This document shows positions 6,964 through 13,377 of a stretch of 13,769 bases of DNA, piece after piece. Source of the stretch: a candidate division KSB1 bacterium (lineage in GTDB: Bacteria; Zhuqueibacterota; JdFR-76; DREG01). A program made the translations under genes and the position numbers. Location of the stretch: positions 1 through 13,769 of the forward strand of contig JADFJB010000119.1 of NCBI GenBank assembly GCA_022566355.1, in the 5' to 3' direction. The notes beneath the pieces were generated by a model, which worked only from the letters and a program-made list of their open reading frames with translations, did no database searches and was not told the origin of the DNA. Within the stretch, counting starts at the first letter, position 1. Every line of letters starts with the position of its first letter.

Positions 6964-7448
6964 TTATCTTTATACCTTTGTGTTGAATAAAGTATTACTG
7001 CTTTTACAATATTCTGGTATCCCGTGCATCTGCAGAGATTACCTGATAATGCTTCTCTAATTTCTTGTTCACTGGGATTTTCATAATCTTCCAGGAAAGG
7101 GATTAAAGTAAGCAAAATACCAGGCGTGCAAAATCCACATTGCAATCCATGTGCTTCCCGGAAAGCTGATTGTAGCGGATGGAGGTTCTCGTCGCCATTT
7201 TTTGTCAAGCCTTCAACGGTAAGCAGATCATGTCCGTCTGCTTGCACAGCGAATAATATACAAGACCGAACTGCCTGGCCATCCAGTAAAATTGTACACG
7301 CACCACAAACACCATGCTCACAACCGACATGTGTACCGGTTAGGGTTAACTCCTGTCGGATAAAATCACTTAACAGCAGATTCGGAGGTATTGATCTCTC
7401 GTACTTCTCTCCATTTACCGAAAGTGAAAGTTTAATTTTCTCTATCAT
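6780..7448 (-). CDS. Molybdenum hydroxylase [2Fe-2S] (small) subunit with repeat-derived tail
   Basis: The first 155 or so residues are a standard CoxS-type subunit. The plant-ferredoxin-like cluster is bound by C43, C48, C51 and C63 (GCEHGVCGAC motif) and the second cluster by C104, C107, C139 and C141 (QCGFC...LCRCTGY). These carry electrons from the molybdenum site to FAD. The family normally ends near residue 155-165 (YQNIVKA plus a few residues). Here the frame runs on to 222 because its end has been replaced by the octamer repeat (QRHRDTETQRHREKK), then by a translated fragment of the GxxExxY gene (RNRLSGIILDSSIEVHK), then by repeat again. The tail is basic and probably disordered. The gene is the first of the operon and starts at an ATG with no visible Shine-Dalgarno. 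All eight cysteines are intact, so the subunit is likely functional if the tail is tolerated. Confidence 0.92.
   Translation of the reverse strand: MIEKIKLSLSVNGEKYERSIPPNLLLSDFIRQELTLTGTHVGCEHGVCGACTILLDGQAVRSCILFAVQADGHDLLTVEGLTKNGDENLHPLQSAFREAHGLQCGFCTPGILLTLIPFLEDYENPSEQEIREALSGNLCRCTGYQNIVKAVILYSTQRYKDKPQRHRDTETQRHREKKVKREERNRLSGIILDSSIEVHKRQEYSPQRHRDTEKTNESSRKK
6922..6961. repeat. Five perfect tandem 8-bp units (TCTCTGTG)
   Basis: Five uninterrupted copies of TCTCTGTG run from 6922 to 6961, followed by GTTTATC. Shorter arrays of the same unit form the ends of the elements at 6384-6408, 6810-6834, 3920-3944 and 4000-4016. Three units make 24 bases, which is 8 codons. Every frame of a strand is therefore a phase of the same cycle: HRDTETQR on the - strand and SLCLCVSV on the + strand. 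The array has no stop in any of the six frames. Perfect short tandem units are prone to slippage. Confidence 0.9.
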
Positions 7449-7561
7449 AAATATTTGTGGATGATTTAACTTAAATTAAAACATTATTTTACAGATTTAT
7501 TTTATTTCAATCAAGAGAACTTTTGTGTTGAGGCACCCATTTTTATAAATTGATCAAATAA

Positions 7562-8377
7562 TCAGACTTTTGCCTTTATAGAAAACATCAGCGGAATTGA
7601 GGGGCGCTCATTTTTTAGAACATATTGTCCAGGTTTTTTTGCTTCCAGAAATGGATAGCAATTATAGGAACTAAAAGGAAATTCATGAAGAAATTCGATT
7701 TCAAGTCCCGTTTTGATTAAAGCAGTAACAATCTCACCTAAGCCGTGCGTCCACTCATACGACTCTTGCGAAAAATCCGCATTCGGATTTGCATAAGATC
7801 CTTGCTGAAAAAAACGTTCCGGTTGAGAATGAAAGAAGTAACCATATTCAAATTCTCCATCATCATTTAACATACCTAGCAAAGGATGAAATTCAATCAT
7901 ATAAAGGAAACCACCAGGTTTGAGATAATGAGCAATCAAACTTGCCCATTTATTCAAATCATGCAGCCAATTAAGGACACCGTAAGATGTAAAGACGATA
8001 TCGAATTTTTGGTTTAGACTATCCGGCAAATCGTATATATCCGAACAGATGAAATGTACAGGTATTTGTAATTCCCGGCTTAATGAATCGGCAAGAGAAA
8101 TCGCTTCACTCGAAAAATCCACACCGGTTACTTGCGCCCCTTTCACCGCCCAGGAGAGTGAATCTAAGCCAAAATGGCATTGTAAGTGAAGGATGGATTT
8201 ACCGGCAACTTCCCCAACTTCTTCTATTTCAATTTGTTTCAATGAATTGCGGCTTGATTTAAATTCTTCCAGGTTATAGAAATCTGACTTCTCGTGAATT
8301 CTTGTCAAACCATTCCACAATTTGCGATTGGTTTTTGAATAATTGTTTAGATCATTATTCAAACTTGACTTTTTCAT
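7562..8377 (-). CDS. Class I SAM-dependent methyltransferase
   Basis: A 271-residue protein with a Rossmann-type methyltransferase core at about residues 58-165. Motif I is the variant ILHLQCHFGLDSLSWA (62-77), seen in a small-molecule methyltransferase group where the usual GxGxG is relaxed. D87 in VTGVDFSSEA should bind the ribose of S-adenosylmethionine. CSDIYDLP (111-118) and FDIVFTSYGVLNWL (126-139) follow as motifs III and IV, and LKPGGFLYMIEFHP (152-165) closes the core. The C-terminal 100 residues would shape the substrate pocket; the substrate is not recognisable. The ATG directly follows the TAA of the DUF1572 remnant (TAAATG), with ACAGG just upstream as a weak ribosome binding site. 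It is separated from the hydroxylase operon by 113 bases without a gene. Confidence 0.8.
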   Translation of the reverse strand: MKKSSLNNDLNNYSKTNRKLWNGLTRIHEKSDFYNLEEFKSSRNSLKQIEIEEVGEVAGKSILHLQCHFGLDSLSWAVKGAQVTGVDFSSEAISLADSLSRELQIPVHFICSDIYDLPDSLNQKFDIVFTSYGVLNWLHDLNKWASLIAHYLKPGGFLYMIEFHPLLGMLNDDGEFEYGYFFHSQPERFFQQGSYANPNADFSQESYEWTHGLGEIVTALIKTGLEIEFLHEFPFSSYNCYPFLEAKKPGQYVLKNERPSIPLMFSIKAKV

Positions 8378-8659
8378 TTAGCCTGTTTCTTGTTCATTTT
8401 TTGTGTCAGACTCGGCGATAATGAATTCGGCATCCCGATTTCGATCCGGCTTCTCGCCATCTGAAGTAAGAAATTTCGACCAACGAGAAATCAAATTCCC
8501 CGACAAATGTTTCACAAGAATTGCAATACTGTTGGATGCTTCATCCATTTGGTGAAAGAATTGTTTTTCATTTATTTGGTGAATAGAGTTTTCAATAAGT
8601 CCCTTATGTTTTATAAATTGGGTTTTTATTTCGTTGAGATAATTATCGAGCGGATCCAT
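8378..8659 (-). CDS. Truncated DUF1572 / DinB-superfamily protein
   Basis: A 93-residue product matching only the N-terminal half of DUF1572, a DinB-like four-helix family usually about 150-180 residues long. The segment at 42-79 (from SNSIAILVKHLSGN, through SRWSKFLTSDGEKP, to RNRDAEF) is the family core. H51 is the first of three expected metal-ligand histidines. The C-terminal half, with the second and third histidines, is absent: the frame ends after a short polar tail and the methyltransferase starts at once. The protein probably cannot bind metal in the usual way. I start it at the ATG at 8659, where the family N-terminus MDPLDNYL begins; the frame is open to a TTG at 8734. Neither start has a good ribosome binding site. 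It may be a deletion remnant, or a subunit now dependent on its neighbour. Confidence 0.65.
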   Translation of the reverse strand: MDPLDNYLNEIKTQFIKHKGLIENSIHQINEKQFFHQMDEASNSIAILVKHLSGNLISRWSKFLTSDGEKPDRNRDAEFIIAESDTKNEQETG

Positions 8660-8787
8660 GACAGGGCGTAAAAGAAAAACTTCAACTGCGGAGTTTGTAA
8701 GTTCGTAGAAATATATTATCCTGGGTTCTCGCAAACACTGCGATTCATCTCATATGAATAATAATTTTCAAGATTGGCTTATGAATT

Positions 8788-10812
8788 TTAATTTTGTGAT
8801 ATTATGATGTAATCACTTAAAATATGAGCGCTTTCATTCAACAACAAATCTTTCTTCTTTTTATCCTTATTGGCATCAACATCCTTTGACGAATCCGAAT
8901 CTTTCTTTTTATTCGCTTTTTCCCGTTCTTTTTTCCGTTTATCTTCTTGTAGCGTAACCCGTGTTTTCTCTCGACGATCTTTATACTCAGCCAGATTCTC
9001 TTTCAAACTGGCGAAATCCTCGTTTCTGGATAATCGTAGATTTGATCGACGATCCAATTGCGGTATAACCTTTGAAACAGCCTTTAGATTATCATATTGA
9101 AGGGGTTCGATTTCGTCCCATAACAAAGCATTGTCTCTCGAATTTTCACCGATCTCCATTAGATTAAATCGAGAAGGAAAGGAGATGTCCGGGATTACTC
9201 CCACATGTTGAGTACTGCCGCCATCGATACGATAAAATTTAGCTACGGTTAATTTAAGTTGACCCAATTTTTTCGATGGGTTTTTCACGTACCTGTTCAG
9301 ATCAATGGCGTTTTGGACAGTACCTTTGCCAAAAGATTGACTGCCAATGATGATTCCTCTATTGTAATCCTGTATAGCTGCAGAAAATATTTCCGAAGCC
9401 GAAGCGCTAAGCCGGTTCATAAGTACTGCAAGCGGTCCATCATAAGCTAATTCTCTATCCGAATCTCTCTCTACATTAACTCTGCCACGCCGATCCCGAA
9501 CTTGAACTACCGGACCTTGCTCAATAAACAACCCGGTTAATTCAACCGATTCATTCAAAAAACCACCGCCATTGTTACGAAGATCGATGATGATCCCATC
9601 GACTAATTGTTGTTTTAAATCATCCAATAGTTTTCTAACATCTCGACTGGTACTCTTGTATTCTTTTTCGCCTCTTCGCCTTGCTTCAAAATCTGAATAA
9701 AAAGTTGGGATTGTTATTACCCCAAATTTAAAGTCCTTTTCACCATGTTCAATTTCCAGGATTTCACTTTTTGCAGATTGATCTTCAAGTTTCACTTTAT
9801 CTCGGACGATCGCAATAGTCTCAGGCGCCGCATTTGCACCTCTTTCTGCCGACAAAATTTGTAATTGCACCGTGGTCCCTTTCTTTCCCCGAATTAATTG
9901 AACCACATCATCCAGCCGCCAACCAACAACATCAACCAGTTCACCGTCAGGACCTTGAGCTACTCCTATGATTCTATCATTTGGAAATAAAAGTTTTCCT
10001 TTATCAGCAGGGCCCCCAGGAACAATCTCCACAACTTTTGTAAACTCATTTTCAGTCTGTAACCTGGCGCCAATCCCTTCAAATGCCTGGCTCATTCTAA
10101 TTTTAAAATCATCAAAACTCTTAGGGGAGAAATAACTGGTGTGGGGATCAAATGATTCTGAAAGTGCGTTCATGAATATTTGAAAAACATCCTCACTTTG
10201 AAATTGAGACAGGTTGGTTTGAATTCTTTTATAGCGTTTTTCTAAAGTGCTGGTTATCCCCTCCCAATCTTTGCCGGAGAGTTTTAGATTAAGGGCATCA
10301 TGTTTTAGGCGTTTGCGCCAAATTTCATCGAGTTCTGCTGTTGTCTTTGACCAGGGTAAAGTCTCACGATCAAATTCAATATATTCATCAATTGTAAAAT
10401 CAAACTCTGTCTTGAGACGATTAAAAACATATTCCAACCGTTCCGCTAATCTTTGTTGATATACATTGAACATTGTGTAAGCAGCATCAACATCCCCTTT
10501 CTTTAAATAGTCATCCAATTGGTAACGATATTTTTCAAATGACTGGATATCCGACTCATGAAAATAAATGCGGCTGTGATCGAGACGATCGATATAACGG
10601 TCAAAAATTTCATAGGATAGAGAATCATTAATTTCTCTTTTCTGGTAGTGTTTTTGGGTTAACAAGCGCACTATAAGCCGGCTTATTTGCTGATGTTCCT
10701 GTTCCGGTGATAATTGTTGATAGGAAATTTTATCAGAATCATAGGTCTTGCTTCCCAATAAAATAGAAAGCGAAAGAACGAGTATAAAACCTTTTAATAA
10801 TTTCTTTTTCAT
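8788..10812 (-). CDS. prc: Tail-specific (C-terminal processing) protease, S41 family
   Basis: A 674-residue periplasmic protease of the Prc/Tsp type. It begins with a signal peptide (KKK then a hydrophobic run to about residue 20, no lipobox Cys). A helical N-terminal domain (about 35-230) follows, then a PDZ domain (about 235-325, with FEGIGARL) and the S41 core. The catalytic Ser-Lys pair is S471 in RLSASASEIF and K496 in SQSFGKGTVQ, 25 residues apart as in E. coli Tsp. IIIDLRNNGGG (407-417) is the expected strand before the active site. The C-terminal region (about 600-660) is very rich in Lys, Arg, Asp and Glu. The family degrades periplasmic proteins with apolar C-termini and trims penicillin-binding proteins. 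AAGAGG (10821-10826) lies eight bases before the ATG, the best ribosome binding site in the window. The gene is complete and diverges from xdhC. Confidence 0.92.
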   Translation of the reverse strand: MKKKLLKGFILVLSLSILLGSKTYDSDKISYQQLSPEQEHQQISRLIVRLLTQKHYQKREINDSLSYEIFDRYIDRLDHSRIYFHESDIQSFEKYRYQLDDYLKKGDVDAAYTMFNVYQQRLAERLEYVFNRLKTEFDFTIDEYIEFDRETLPWSKTTAELDEIWRKRLKHDALNLKLSGKDWEGITSTLEKRYKRIQTNLSQFQSEDVFQIFMNALSESFDPHTSYFSPKSFDDFKIRMSQAFEGIGARLQTENEFTKVVEIVPGGPADKGKLLFPNDRIIGVAQGPDGELVDVVGWRLDDVVQLIRGKKGTTVQLQILSAERGANAAPETIAIVRDKVKLEDQSAKSEILEIEHGEKDFKFGVITIPTFYSDFEARRRGEKEYKSTSRDVRKLLDDLKQQLVDGIIIDLRNNGGGFLNESVELTGLFIEQGPVVQVRDRRGRVNVERDSDRELAYDGPLAVLMNRLSASASEIFSAAIQDYNRGIIIGSQSFGKGTVQNAIDLNRYVKNPSKKLGQLKLTVAKFYRIDGGSTQHVGVIPDISFPSRFNLMEIGENSRDNALLWDEIEPLQYDNLKAVSKVIPQLDRRSNLRLSRNEDFASLKENLAEYKDRREKTRVTLQEDKRKKEREKANKKKDSDSSKDVDANKDKKKKDLLLNESAHILSDYIIISQN

Positions 10813-10956
10813 AAACCCAACCTCTTTATGAATTCTATCATAAATTATTTATTTATCTAATCATTTAATAGTTATCTTTACAAATTTATTGTTTTTATAC
10901 GCCAAATTAAAGATTTATTTTCATAATTAATATTAATATTTTTTCTTTGGTCCTAG

Positions 10957-11095
10957 ATTTTAAGAATTTTTTCATCAATCGGCAGGTTTAACGTTATCCA
11001 TTAACGCAAATAATCCAGTCGGTGAGACAATGGGGTTCCACCCTGCCCCGAACCTGTTATGATTGCATCAACCTTCATCAAAAAATTCCTAAAGT
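10957..11095 (+). ncRNA. Candidate structured leader RNA upstream of xdhC-mocA
   Basis: An outer helix pairs 10959-10972 with 11080-11093 (13 of 14 positions). Inside it, 10976-10988 pairs with 11051-11065 (13 pairs, two of them G-U, with a 2-base bulge). That closes a hairpin CGTTA-TCCAT-TAACG (10992-11006) and a GC-rich arm in which GGTTC (11034-11038) can pair with GAACC (11050-11054) or GGGG (11032-11035) with CCCC (11046-11049). The GGTTC/GAACC pairing excludes the inner helix, as a switch would. The G-U pairs work only if the + strand is transcribed, towards xdhC. It matches no riboswitch class I know. The folding was done by eye, and AT-rich stems can arise by chance. Confidence 0.4.
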
Positions 11096-11162
11096 AAAAT
11101 AATCGCTCAAATTAAAACCTTAACCATTTGAATACAAAAGGAACTGGAATTTTCACATAAAT

Positions 11163-11192
11163 CTAACTAGTTTGTGAAAACAAATTTGTTAG
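11163..11192. promoter_or_regulatory. Imperfect 12-bp-arm inverted repeat upstream of xdhC
   Basis: CTAACTAGTTTG (11163-11174), loop TGAAAA, CAAATTTGTTAG (11181-11192) pair with one mismatch and one G-U. A perfect 12-base palindrome, AACAAATTTGTT, sits inside at 11179-11190. It lies 72 bases before the xdhC ATG. It is not followed by a T tract on the + strand, so an operator or the output hairpin of the leader RNA is likelier than a terminator. Confidence 0.35.
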
Positions 11193-11264
11193 AACAAAGT
11201 AATGATCTATTTAGGCGAATGTTGAATATACAAGATTATTTTGTCATTTCACAATTATTAAATT

Positions 11265-12335
11265 ATGCGGGACATTTTAAATCAATTAAAATCATGGGTT
11301 AGTGAAGGCAACCTATTTGCCACTGCCACAGTGATCCAAACCTGGGGTTCGGCACCCCGGGAAGTTGGATCTGTGATGGCAATCACAGGAGAATTACACA
11401 TAGCCGGTTCGGTAAGCGGTGGCTGTGTTGAAAATGCAGTGATCGAAGAAGCGGAACTTGTTTTAAAAACCGGTATTCCCAAGGTACTTGAATTCGGTGT
11501 TTCGGATGATACTGCTTGGTCGGTTGGATTGACTTGCGGTGGAAAGATTAAAGTTCTTGTTGAGAAGCACCCGGCGTTTACAAATCAGATTTTTGATACA
11601 GAAATATGGCATGCGATAGTTAAAGCAATTGAAAACAACCTTCCTGTGGTTATGATCTCCAGGTTAGACGGTCAGCCAGAAGGACATCTTCTTGTTTATG
11701 CCAATGGCAATTCCCTGGGAGACTGGGGTGAATTAACAAACAAAGCAAGGGATGTAGCTATTGATACATTTCAATCCGGAAAGAGCCTAGAAATAACAAT
11801 TGGTGGTATTCCAATTTTTGCCCAACTGTTTCCTCGTCGGGATCGAGTCATTGTCATTGGAGCTTCTCATATAGCAATCCCTTTTGTGGAATTAGCAAGA
11901 AAATTGGAATTTGAAACCATCGTCATCGATCCCAGGAAAATCTTTGCAGACCGGCAGAGATTTCCGGTTCCACCGGATCAGCTCCTCGAAAAATGGCCGG
12001 AAGAAGCATTAGAAAACATCGAGTTGAATGAGGACACTTATGCTGTCCTGGTCACCCACGATCCTAAAATTGACGACCCTGCGTTACATATTTTATTGAA
12101 AAGTCCTGTAGCCTATATCGGCGCTCTGGGCAGCAAAAAGACCCATGAAAAAAGAAAAAAGAGATTATTAGAAGCTGGCTTTTCGCTTGAAGAAATAGAT
12201 CGAATATACGCGCCGGTTGGATTGGACATTCTCGCAAGAACACCGGAAGAGATTGCATTAAGCATTTTAGCGCAGATTGTTTCCGAAAAGCGAAAAGAGA
12301 AAAGCGATGCAGCGCGGGGCTCTTCAAAAATCTAG
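11265..12335 (+). CDS. xdhC: XdhC/CoxI-family molybdenum hydroxylase accessory protein
   Basis: A 356-residue protein with both XdhC domains. The N-terminal XdhC/CoxI domain has TWGSAPREVGSVMAI (26-40), GSVSGGCVEN (48-57, with C54) and GLTCGGKIKVLVE (88-100, with C91), the family's conserved cysteine-containing loops. The C-terminal Rossmann domain has VIVIGASHIAIPF (195-207), then DPRKIFADRQRFP (222-234), VLVTHDPKIDD (261-271) and YIGALGSKKT (284-293). XdhC binds the molybdenum cofactor, helps replace an oxo by a sulfido ligand and delivers the cofactor to xanthine dehydrogenase-like enzymes. The hydroxylase it serves is almost certainly the one encoded at 4025-7448, on the other side of prc. 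It is followed after 29 bases by the cytidylyltransferase gene. The start ATG has no Shine-Dalgarno. Confidence 0.9.
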   Translation: MRDILNQLKSWVSEGNLFATATVIQTWGSAPREVGSVMAITGELHIAGSVSGGCVENAVIEEAELVLKTGIPKVLEFGVSDDTAWSVGLTCGGKIKVLVEKHPAFTNQIFDTEIWHAIVKAIENNLPVVMISRLDGQPEGHLLVYANGNSLGDWGELTNKARDVAIDTFQSGKSLEITIGGIPIFAQLFPRRDRVIVIGASHIAIPFVELARKLEFETIVIDPRKIFADRQRFPVPPDQLLEKWPEEALENIELNEDTYAVLVTHDPKIDDPALHILLKSPVAYIGALGSKKTHEKRKKRLLEAGFSLEEIDRIYAPVGLDILARTPEEIALSILAQIVSEKRKEKSDAARGSSKI

Positions 12336-12364
12336 TAAGCTGCATTCCCGTAAATCTTGTTAAC

Positions 12365-12940
12365 ATGAAATATAACATCACAGCAATCATCCTTGCAGCC
12401 GGCAGTTCTACAAGATTTGGTGATAAGAACAAACTCCTCAAACCCTTCATGGACAGTTCAATATTTGGACACGTAGTGAAAACGATGACTAACTTACCTA
12501 TTGCAGAAGTAATTTTGGTGACGGGTTACGAACATGAGAAAATAGCGGAAGCCATAAAACATTCTAATGTTCACATCATTCATAATAGCGAATTTCAAAC
12601 AGGAATCGCCAGCTCTATCAAATGCGGGGTTTCGGCAGCTTCACAAAAAACCGAAGGCTATATGATCTGTCTGGGGGATATGCCATACATCACAATGGAC
12701 TATATAAAAAACTTACTAGACACATTTATTAACTCACAAATACCTTCCATCATTGTTCCCACATTTCAATACAGAAAAGGGAATCCGGTTATCTTCTCTA
12801 AGAATTTCATTGATGATCTGTTAAAAATCGAAGGTGATAAAGGAGCAAGGGAAGTAATCGACAAACATCCTGATTCGATAATTGAGGTACAAATTCGCAA
12901 AGAAACGTATTTCTTTGATGTGGATACTTTGGCGGATTAG
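12365..12940 (+). CDS. mocA: MocA-like molybdenum cofactor cytidylyltransferase
   Basis: A 191-residue nucleotidyltransferase of the MobA-like NTP transferase fold. LAAGSSTRFG (10-19) with K23/K26 is the nucleotide-binding loop, and GDMP (104-107) holds the metal-binding aspartate. TGIASSIKCG (79-88) corresponds to the GMSSSL segment of MocA proteins. GNPVIF (139-144), GDKGAR (157-162) and the closing FDVDT complete the signature. MocA joins CTP to molybdopterin-Mo, making the cytosine dinucleotide cofactor used by CO dehydrogenase/xanthine dehydrogenase-type enzymes. CTP rather than GTP specificity is inferred from these motifs and from the neighbour xdhC. The gene is cotranscribed with xdhC. 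The related PucB protein of purine catabolism is an alternative name for the same role. Confidence 0.87.
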   Translation: MKYNITAIILAAGSSTRFGDKNKLLKPFMDSSIFGHVVKTMTNLPIAEVILVTGYEHEKIAEAIKHSNVHIIHNSEFQTGIASSIKCGVSAASQKTEGYMICLGDMPYITMDYIKNLLDTFINSQIPSIIVPTFQYRKGNPVIFSKNFIDDLLKIEGDKGAREVIDKHPDSIIEVQIRKETYFFDVDTLAD

Positions 12941-13200
12941 GTTATTGGCATAATGAAAGTGCACCGGTAAAGGTGTACTTGAATGGTAAAAAAATGTGTA
13001 TTATCTTACCCCATTCCATTCAAGGCAGGATCACCTAAGAAGGGTACGATATTGGAATACCATTTGTTATGGTTAATATCACCATACTTCGACTTGCTTT
13101 CTCACGCGGGTCACGGCAGCGCCCCAGGCTGTATTCGTCACGCAGAGCGAGGGACGAGATGAACTACTATTGATTCTTGTTGCTTGCCATATAAACATCT
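12941..13200. other. Non-coding stretch with two small hairpins
   Basis: About 260 bases after mocA without a recognisable gene. GTGCACC (12959-12965) pairs with GGTGTAC (12972-12978) across a 6-base loop; with the A-rich rather than T-rich sequence after it, it is a poor intrinsic terminator. A second, branched hairpin spans 13048-13080: GATATT with AATATC outside, ACCAT with ATGGT inside. Bases 13090-13160 are GC-richer than the rest and may be another gene remnant, but no frame gives a family I know. Confidence 0.45.
12959..12978 (+). terminator. Weak hairpin after mocA, possible terminator
   Basis: A 7-bp stem with one G-U pair and loop GGTAAA begins 19 bases after the mocA stop. There is no T run directly behind it, so termination here is doubtful. 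Position is the main argument. Confidence 0.2.
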
Positions 13201-13377
13201 TTTGCAAACGACTTACCCGGAGCTCCGGCCGGTTCGCGTTTCGGTGCCTTGGCGTTTGTGCACCACTTTGGGGCTTCGCTTAATGGACATATTCATTTCC
13301 ACTACATCGTCACAGACGGCGTTTTTCTCCGGGAGCGAAATGGGAGAGGCGCTTTTTTACGAAGCCTATTTCGCATT
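13201..13377 (+). pseudogene. IS91-type (Y2) transposase relic
   Basis: In the frame of 13201-13338 the translation reads GALAFVHHFGASLNGHIHFH followed by YIVTDGVF. This matches the conserved HUH-like block of IS91/Y2 transposases, where a histidine-rich HxHxH strand follows a QRFGSxLN segment. After GVFLRER the frame shifts by one base; the next frame gives GEALFYEAYFAL, which resembles the residues that follow in intact members. No intact frame, N-terminal zinc-binding region or tyrosine motif remains. The match to the histidine block is clear; the extent on either side is a guess. Confidence 0.65.

Larger units (their letters stand above)
10813..11264. other. 452-base intergenic region between divergent prc and xdhC
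   Basis: No credible gene lies here. The prc-proximal part (10827-10955) is strongly AT-rich and should contain the prc promoter, but no box pair is convincing. In the middle is a nested set of stems (10957-11095), the only GC-richer patch. Nearer xdhC there is a long imperfect hairpin (11163-11192). The last 70 bases before xdhC are AT-rich and have no Shine-Dalgarno. Confidence 0.7.

Noticed and set aside
4025-7448. True aerobic CO dehydrogenase (coxSLM)
   Set aside because: The large subunit has VRGAGR rather than AYxCSFR, lacking the cysteine that carries copper in form I enzymes.
7126-7464. A + strand open frame of 112 residues opposite the [2Fe-2S] subunit
   Set aside because: It is the antisense shadow of a cysteine-motif gene whose reading is certain.
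11030-11055. FMN riboswitch on the - strand, because TTCGGGGCAGGGTG matches the start of RFN elements
   Set aside because: The following ACCGGCGGT block and the remaining conserved stems are absent, and the gene downstream on that strand is prc, not a flavin gene.
10981-11060. A tRNA gene, because of GGGGTTC and paired arms
   Set aside because: There is no 7-bp acceptor stem, anticodon arm or T-loop consensus at the right spacing on either strand.
11018-11095. TPP riboswitch, because TGAGA and ACCC...GAACCTG occur in order on the + strand
   Set aside because: The 5' GGGGTGC element and the 3' CTGGATAATGCCAGCG block are missing, and GAACCTG is taken up by pairing with CAGGTT. No thiamine gene follows.
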